Shown here: positions 57,997 to 64,000 of the stretch, in pieces
How positions within the stretch are numbered: the stretch's first letter is position 1
Layout of the letters: the number at the start of each line of letters is the position of its first letter
Assembly (NCBI GenBank): GCA_025267735.1
Contig: CM046307.1
Location: forward strand, 7,446,258 to 7,510,257
Length of the DNA stretch: 64,000 nucleotides
Direction: 5' to 3'
DNA from: Mactra quadrangularis
Lineage: Eukaryota; Mollusca; Bivalvia; Venerida; Mactridae
Program-made: the position numbers and the translations under genes
Notes under the pieces: model-generated
Seen by the model: the letters and a program-made list of their open reading frames with translations, nothing else
What the model was told of the DNA's origin: nothing
Databases searched by the model: none

Positions 57997-58133
57997 CTAT
58001 TTTCTCGATCAATGAATATCATCAAAAACATTTCCGCCTTTTGGTCTGAACCAATGGTAACTTTAAAAATCGAATAGCTGTTAAACGTCTTTTAAAAGTC
58101 CTAGTTATCAATCAATGTCGAAGTATTTTTAAC

Positions 58134-58349
58134 CTAAAGTTCGCACTTCTCCTCACACTCATCACAATATTCGAGGTCTAGTTCATGAAAACCTTCGTCT
58201 TCTTCGACCGGACAGTTATGCTGTTCGTTCTGCGCACTTAATATTGCATAGCACCTGCAGCATTCTATGTAACAGGGGTTATCGCAGTTAAAACAGTTTC
58301 CTGTTTTTTCTACATCCATTGTATTGGTTGATGGGAGGTAGAATGTCAT
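58134..58349 (-). CDS. Cys-rich acidic small protein abutting the right TIR
   Basis: A 71-aa frame from ATG 58349 (alternative ATG 58319 gives 61 aa) begins within 5 bp of the TIR boundary. It has 11 Cys: NCFNCDNPCYIECCRCY in the first third, HNC in the middle, and YCDECEEKCEL at the C-terminus, with an acidic run between. It likely binds zinc. No family is recognised. The same frame stays open upstream through the inner TIR to 58496, so an N-terminally extended form is possible. It mirrors the small CxxC/acidic gene at the left end. Confidence 0.5.
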   Translation of the reverse strand: MTFYLPSTNTMDVEKTGNCFNCDNPCYIECCRCYAILSAQNEQHNCPVEEDEGFHELDLEYCDECEEKCEL

Positions 58350-58353
58350 GCTC

Positions 58354-58713
58354 CACATAAATTTGACAAGCGATGTTGACGAACGAGTTCGAACTTCGGA
58401 TAATGACTTTCTACGAGGTCGTGACCCGGATTCGGGCGCCCTCTTCCCCTGCGCAAAATAAGGTGTATAGCCTGCGCGTACTCTAACGGGACGCAAACAA
58501 AGGTACTCAAACTTAATTAATAAATTTTATTTTAAATAACACATAAATAGGACAAGCGATGTTGACGAACGAGTTCGAACTTCGGATAATGACTTTCTAC
58601 GAGGTCGTGACCCGGATTCGGGTGCCCTCTTCCCCTGCGCAAAATAAGGTGTATAGCCTGTGCGGCTCTCTCGGGACGCAAAAATAGGTGCACTGAGCGC
58701 GTACCATACTACT
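58354..58713 (-). repeat. Polinton right terminal inverted repeat
   Basis: Reverse complement of 41013-41372. The outer ~350 bases appear identical. It contains the same 185-bp repeated unit, with the inner unit truncated at 58354. Confidence 0.92.
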
Positions 58714-58719
58714 GATGAT
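58714..58719 (+). repeat. Polinton target site duplication, right copy (GATGAT)
   Basis: Matches 41007-41012 exactly. Confidence 0.9.
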
Positions 58720-60936
58720 TGTTCACATCTAGATTGGGGTTTTATTTAATTTATACCAGAACTTAGTAAGAGAAGAAACAAGTCAATCAATTTTTTAAAA
58801 CAAAATAGCAATCAACGTTAAATGAGTATGATCTTGCTGTACAACTGTTTTGTACAGCGTTAAGTTTTTTATGGTTTGTTTCGAAAACAGCGTAAGTAAT
58901 CAAGAGACAAGCCACATTTATCACAGTAAAGTGTTTATACAATAATAAACGTTGATATATCTACATCATTATCTAAAGATAAATGGTTCCAAACTGTCTA
59001 CAAATGGTTTAGATTTAGGTACAAGTGTACTTCCATAATTTCACTTCCATCAATGTCATAAGAGGTGTTAAGAAAGACAAGCCCCAGCCGGTTATACTTA
59101 ATGAATAGGTTCTATCTTATTTAAATGACACCATTCACTTGACAAGTTGTTAAGTCGTTAAAATTATTCAAATATAACTGAATGTCGCAAAGTTAGGGAG
59201 ATGGTAAACGTATAATTAGTTTCACGAATAATTAGCAATACATGTATATGAATAAACTAAGTGAATAACTGTAAAATGAAATTTGCATATATTTTGTTAA
59301 AGCAAAATAAAAAAATCGATTGATTGATAAATAGATAGTTTGGACGACTATGAATTTAGCCAGTTTCATGCCATAAACAAGAGAGTTACATGTTTTTTTC
59401 AAACGATAAAACAAACTAAAAAAGCCATTTATTTCCTTATATACTATGTCAAGTAATTTTTGAGATCTGTATGCACCGTTTTATAGGGAGTTCGTTCTTG
59501 GTGCTCTAGTGGACTCAATGGTTACTATCACAACATTCATTTTATTGCAAACTTACGTTTTTTGTTCTTCTTATAACAAGTTATTATTGTAGCAAAATCC
59601 AGTCTGAGTTTATCTAGATTACCTACCTAATAATTTTACCCTTTACCGGCGTCAATAAAATTAACTATATATTAAGGGTCATTATTTTGAATAAACAATA
59701 ATGTAACAAACTGACATAGTTGCGTGCAAAATGAAATAGAAAGGTATGTAAAACAGTTAATACAACGATGTCTAAATCTGACTAACTAAACGGAATGCTG
59801 GAAACATCAGCGTATATATTTTTGAGATTTTTTGTATGATATCGCCATTTAATAAATAAATTACATTTTACAATACTTGTGGTCCATATCTCTTTGAATT
59901 CTTATTGTGTGTAACGCAAATTAACTTCCATATTAGGGATATTGTGATACATGTTCGATTGTAACACATGATAATTGAAAAGGGAAAGGAAACAACAAAA
60001 ATATATGAGAAGTGCAGCATTGGCCATAGAAGCAGTCATGCCGATGTTTAAAGCTTAGTCTGAAAACATGTAGTTAGATTCTTATTCGAGGCTTATACAT
60101 GTGTATTAATAATCTAGTTATAGTAATTATTACATGCAGACAATCATTGTCTTATCTCTACTAATTAAAATCACCAATGTATGACATTATGTCGTGTCAG
60201 CAAGATTGGAGATAAAGTCAGTTAATGTTGTTGAAAGCATGTGTCTCCAAGAGATCTTAAGGGAGTTATACGAAATGAGAAACTGCTTTTTTTAATGACA
60301 TACCTTCTGTTGCTGACAGAAAAAAGCAGTTTCTAAAGGAAGTAAAGCTCTGGCTAATACAAAAAATGGTCTGAAACCATTCTGTTGTTATCACGAAAAG
60401 ATAATATTTTTGTTGCAAGTATCATCTGACGTTTCAAAGAAGTTCGTGGCGTTGCGTGAAGATCAGATGTTGTTTCCATAACAACATAAAATTTTCAAAA
60501 TCAATTTCATTCCTAGAAATCATTCTGATGTGAAATCTAAAAGAGACATTCATATAAGTAACATGTTACTAACGAATATAAGATTTCTCACATTTTTTTC
60601 GAAAATGTACAAGAGAAACTGCTACGATTTTCATATTTGTTATAAACTGATATATATTTAATCTTATTATCGTGAACACTGGACAAAGCGATATTAAATC
60701 AAACTTTATAAAAAGAATACAATGAAATTTAACACAGAAATAACCAGCTCAATAATTGAAACTTGAATTTTTTCGAACTTCTCTGAGCGCATTTGTATTA
60801 CACCACAAGTATTCACTGGCATAGTACATAAAATGTCATATGAATATGCTGTGTATGCTGTGGGTTTAACTCAACTAACTCAACACGTACATGTATGTCA
60901 TAAAGTATAGTGTTCTCTCTAACTTGTAAAAGTGTG
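58720..60936. other. Intergenic, no gene seen
   Basis: AT-rich sequence. A small hairpin near 60275-60340 (agaaactgctttttt / aaaaaagcagtttct) is the only structure noticed. Confidence 0.4.
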
Positions 60937-60938
60937 TA

Positions 60939-61205
60939 TTGTGCGTAAAGTTTGATCCCGACCTGACCTTTATGCAAGAATATTCATTACATTGAATACG
61001 AATGAAGTATTAATGCTCGATATCGATCGGAGAGTATCGTCAAAGCTCTAATGTTATTATTACACAGGGATTATTTTTTTAAATATAGTAAAGCGTACGT
61101 GCCGAAGTGTAAACTAGGCGTGGTATTGATTTTCGTCGGGATATGTGTAGATGATTATTAGATGCAAATGTGAAAAGTCAGATCGGGGTCAATATTTACG
61201 CACAA
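60939..61205. mobile_element. TA-flanked MITE, 267 bp
   Basis: Inverted ends TTGTGCGTAAAGTTTGATCC and its near complement (ggggtcaatatttacgcacaa) are flanked by TA at 60937-60938 and 61206-61207. No ORF. Confidence 0.7.
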
Positions 61206-61348
61206 TATCATAGTTTGCAAGCAATAAGTATTTGCATTCTTTGTAAATGCTGTTATAGAGTTTGAGTAATTTAGGAATGGGGACCTTTTCTACAATTTTG
61301 GTCCAACGGTTTTGAAAAATCTGTCTTCAAATGATTTAGGACAATTAA

Positions 61349-62658
61349 GGTGGGTCGGTACCTTACTCGGAGGGAAAAACGAAAAAAATATTTTGTTCAC
61401 CGATTATTATAAAAGTTGGCAGGCATATATCTTCATGCTTCTTGTTTGTTTTTCTGGTAACCTTAGCGACGTTGTCGTTTTTTTCACGACGTCACGGACG
61501 TCACAATGGTTCGCGCTAAAAACAGGCATGCAACTACATTAAACCCATATATTTAAAGTATTGAATGTCCGAGAACAAAGATTATTATACCGAAATGTTT
61601 CTGAAATGTTGTTGCATACAATCATTTTGTTCCGATTAACTAAATATCACGTCATTCGTAAAGATTGTACATTTCATCACTGAATTTAGGGTTTTCACGT
61701 CTAAAAGGTTTCACCAATTGATGAGTTATAATGGTTATTTTCAAATTAAAGCAGAACGGTGGTCAAATTCTTATCGCAATTTTTGAAATCTACGCACTTT
61801 TTGTGTCATTTTAATAAAATAAAAAAGGAAAGTGAACGTTCTCAGTTTTTCACAATATCGCTTTCAAAGTAAAATTACCTTCATTACAACGACGTTAATA
61901 TAACGTTACGCTGGCCTTGTGATTAAAGCATTTGTTGTAAAAATAAGTAGAAGCGGATTTTGATTGACTTATGTTAAATTAATTTTGAACAGATCAGATG
62001 CTGAGTGTCACAAGGAATTAATTAAGAACTGGAAAGAAACTACAAAATTGAATTTACAAGAAAATTACATACATAACCAAAACATCACAACGTCAGCGCA
62101 ACGTAATATTAACGTCGTTGTTTTGAAGGTAAATTTACTTTGAAAGCGATATTGTGAAAAACTGAGAACGTTCACTTTGCTTTTTTATTTCATTAAAATG
62201 ACACAAAAAGTGTGTAGTTTTCAAAAATCGCGATAAGAATTTGACCACCGTTCTGCTTTAATTTGAAAATAAACGTTATAACTCGGCAATTGGTGAAACC
62301 TTTTAGACGTGAAAACCCTAAATTTAGTGATGATAGGTACAATCTTTACGACTGACGTGATATTTAGATAATCGGAACAAAATGATTGTATGCAACAACA
62401 TTTCAGAAACATTTCGGTATAATAATCTTTGTTCTCGGACATTCAATACTTTAAATATATGGGTTTAATGTAGTTGCATGCCTGTTTTTAGCGCGAACCA
62501 TTGTGACGTCCGTGGCGTCGTGAAAAAAACGACAACGTCGCTAAGGTTACCAGAAAAACAAACAAGAAGCATAAAGGTATCTGCCTGCCAACTTTTATCA
62601 TAATCGGTGAACATAATATTTTTTTCGTTTTTCCCTCCGAGTAAGGTACAGACCCACC
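61349..62658. mobile_element. Long inverted-repeat (fold-back) element flanked by TTAA
   Basis: Two arms of about 575 bp (61349-61924 and 62083-62658) are near-perfect reverse complements, separated by about 160 bp. The ends GGTGGGTC / GACCCACC are flanked by TTAA (61345-61348 and 62659-62662), the target of piggyBac-type transposases. No transposase frame is present. The short ORFs at 61312-61542 and 62221-62442 fall mostly in the arms. Confidence 0.8.
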
Positions 62659-62662
62659 TTAA

Positions 62663-63145
62663 AATGGATATTATGTTAACTGTATATGGAGTCTGGTGAT
62701 CTTAGTCTACGTAGTGGAACATATATTCTTGAGTTCAATCAAGTACAATAAATAGTGAACAATGAAACAATAAAACATGATAGTCAACCCTTTAAATTAT
62801 ATTCTAGCAATGATTGGTAGTCAATCTTAACTGTAGAAAACTTGTCTAGAACTCTCAACTTGCTTACATTCAGTACAGGCTTTCCGTACATATTATGAAC
62901 GCACAGCACGTTTTGAATTGGAGTAGAATATAAATTTTCAGCGTAAACTCTACTTAGCATAGATAGGAATCAAACCATTTTCATGTAAGAGGAATAGCGC
63001 AGATTCTATAGTTGTTATGAAGAAATGATTTTGTAATATTGACTTATATGTACTTAAATCTAGTGCATTTAAGGCACTCACTTCCTGATTTTCATGAACT
63101 ATAATATTCAGTCCCAGCGTTCAATCTTGAATCAACCAAAGTTTG
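62663..63145. other. Intergenic, no gene seen
   Basis: No feature recognised. Confidence 0.4.
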
Positions 63146-63530
63146 TTTGTTTGGATTTGGTTTTACGGCGCACCAACACAGAAAATGTCATATCGCGCCG
63201 AAAGCAATTAATGATACTATTAATTCAATCGATATTAATGATCTTAAGCCCTATGTTTTATTATATACATTTATTTATTTCAAAAAGTTAAGTATCGCAT
63301 GTAATGGTACAGACTCAAAAAGTTCTTTAAGTGAGTTAACCTTAAAATGTTTGTTACGGATGTATTTAAGATCCTGACAGTCAAGCAGAACGTGTTTGAC
63401 ATTGAAATGCTCATCACATGGTATACGCATAAGTGCTTCCTCTCTTTTGAGAAGGTGTGAATGTGTTAATCCGGTATGACCAATTCTACATCGCGTAATC
63501 ACTATTTGATCTCGGCGTCAATCAACCAAT
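63146..63530 (-). pseudogene. LINE 3' end: reverse transcriptase C-terminus and tail
   Basis: On the minus strand the frame reads RCRIGHTGLTHSHLL, then IPCDEHFNVKHVLLDC and SLKELFESV. This is the characteristic C-terminus of a Jockey/CR1-like LINE protein. It is followed by a 3'UTR with 'gctttcggcgcgatatgaca' and the tail 'ggtgcgccgtaaaaccaaat'. Everything upstream is lost. The same 3' end recurs at 28610-28715. Confidence 0.68.
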
Positions 63531-64000
63531 GCCTTAAATGAAATGCATAATGCGAATTAAATGACTCCCATAGTAATATTTCGCACATTCCTCGTTACGT
63601 AAGTACTTAGTGAAGCTCGTGTGAATAATTAAATAATACGAATAATTAAAGAGACAAACATGTGAAGTTGAAATAGGGCTTTACTATTATTAAGTCGTTG
63701 TTACATAATGTATGTTAACAAAACATTTACATTTTCAATTATGTAGATATATTGGCAAATATGAGCGACATAATCAAGCTAACAGGTAGCGTGATAGAGC
63801 TCACCCATTCATGTAGAGCATGTGCTTGGATCTTCCTAAAGGTAAACATGTACGGTAGATGCTGTCTTGATTTTAGGAAACTTTATACACGTGTAGAATA
63901 GAAGATTGTAACAATTGTTTTATAAACAGAAACAAACATATCATTAATGTCCATTTTTATGACAAAGTATAAAATGCTATGTGAGCAAATAGCCTCTACT
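63531..64000. other. Intergenic, no gene seen
   Basis: No feature recognised up to the window edge. Confidence 0.4.

Larger units (their letters stand above)
41013..58713 (+). mobile_element. Complete Polinton/Maverick (adintovirus-like) element, 17,701 bp
   Basis: This is a self-synthesising DNA transposon or integrated virus. It is bounded by 360-bp terminal inverted repeats starting AGTAGTATGG and by a GATGAT target duplication. It encodes protein-primed family B DNA polymerase, retrovirus-type integrase, packaging ATPase, double-jelly-roll major capsid protein, a probable penton-like minor capsid protein and adenain-like protease. That is the full set expected for an element able to replicate, integrate and assemble capsids. 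All these genes are open, and I read the outer ~350 bp of the two TIRs as identical, so insertion is recent on the scale of the surrounding decayed repeats. Its coding core is visibly richer in G+C than the host DNA. Most genes run left to right. Four run right to left from the right end, and the two sets converge near 55.3-55.4 kb. Confidence 0.95.

Noticed and set aside
61312..61542. 76-codon ORF and its mirror at 62221-62442
   Set aside because: Located mainly in the arms of the long inverted repeat; no transposase motif.
63781..63835. tRNA-like string 'ggtagcgtgatagagctcac'
   Set aside because: No matching box B or cloverleaf could be drawn.
1..64000. CRISPR array, bacterial operons or prophage
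   Set aside because: No regularly spaced repeats with unique spacers. The packed genes belong to a Polinton with spliced exons in an animal genome.

Overview
The window is animal nuclear DNA. It is AT-rich, with spliced genes carrying GT..AG introns, tRNA-derived SINEs, LINE remnants and many small inverted-repeat DNA transposons. A trissin-receptor-like neuropeptide GPCR and the SINE/LINE 3' tails fit a lophotrochozoan, most likely a bivalve mollusc. The species is inferred from family resemblance only; nothing in the window proves it.

Layout. (1) 1-7581, plus strand: the last nine exons of IFT74, an intraflagellar transport coiled-coil protein. Its introns hold a tRNA-SINE and a dead mariner-like element. 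(2) 7582-18300: intergenic, with SINEs, tandem duplications, a hAT-type MITE with 8-bp target duplications, a Tc1-like transposase remnant and a TA-flanked MITE. (3) 18363-20282 (perhaps to 21354), minus strand: a class A peptide GPCR. (4) 20500-34200: gene-poor DNA with diverged repeated units, a fold-back hairpin, a bivalve-type microsatellite repeat and decayed LINE pieces. (5) 34205-37498: a LINE with a long open endonuclease/reverse-transcriptase frame. (6) 41013-58713: a complete Polinton/Maverick (adintovirus-like) element of 17,701 bp. It has 360-bp terminal inverted repeats, the outer ~350 bp of which I read as identical, and a 6-bp target duplication GATGAT on both sides. (7) 58720-64000: intergenic, with a 267-bp TA-flanked MITE, a 1.3-kb TTAA-flanked long inverted repeat and a LINE 3' fragment.

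The Polinton is the centrepiece. Left to right on the plus strand it carries: a small Cys/SUMO-interaction-motif ORF; a four-exon protein-primed family B DNA polymerase with an N-terminal array of zinc fingers and an OTU-like Cys/His module; a packaging ATPase; a conserved 189-aa protein; an integrase with chromodomain; three small conserved proteins, one a probable penton-like minor capsid protein; a double-jelly-roll major capsid protein with an intron; an adenain-like protease; and an uncharacterised 77-aa ORF. On the minus strand at the right end sit a C/H-motif protein, a membrane-anchored protein with a PC4-like domain, a tandem-PC4 protein with its own TATA box and 5'UTR intron, and a Cys-rich ORF abutting the terminal repeat. 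Replication, integration, packaging, capsid and maturation genes are all open, so the element looks recent and possibly able to make virions.

The least explained parts are the end genes: the SIM protein whose stop codon sits one base before a splice donor, the three PC4-like domains (one apparently on the far side of a membrane), and the TIR-abutting Cys-rich protein.
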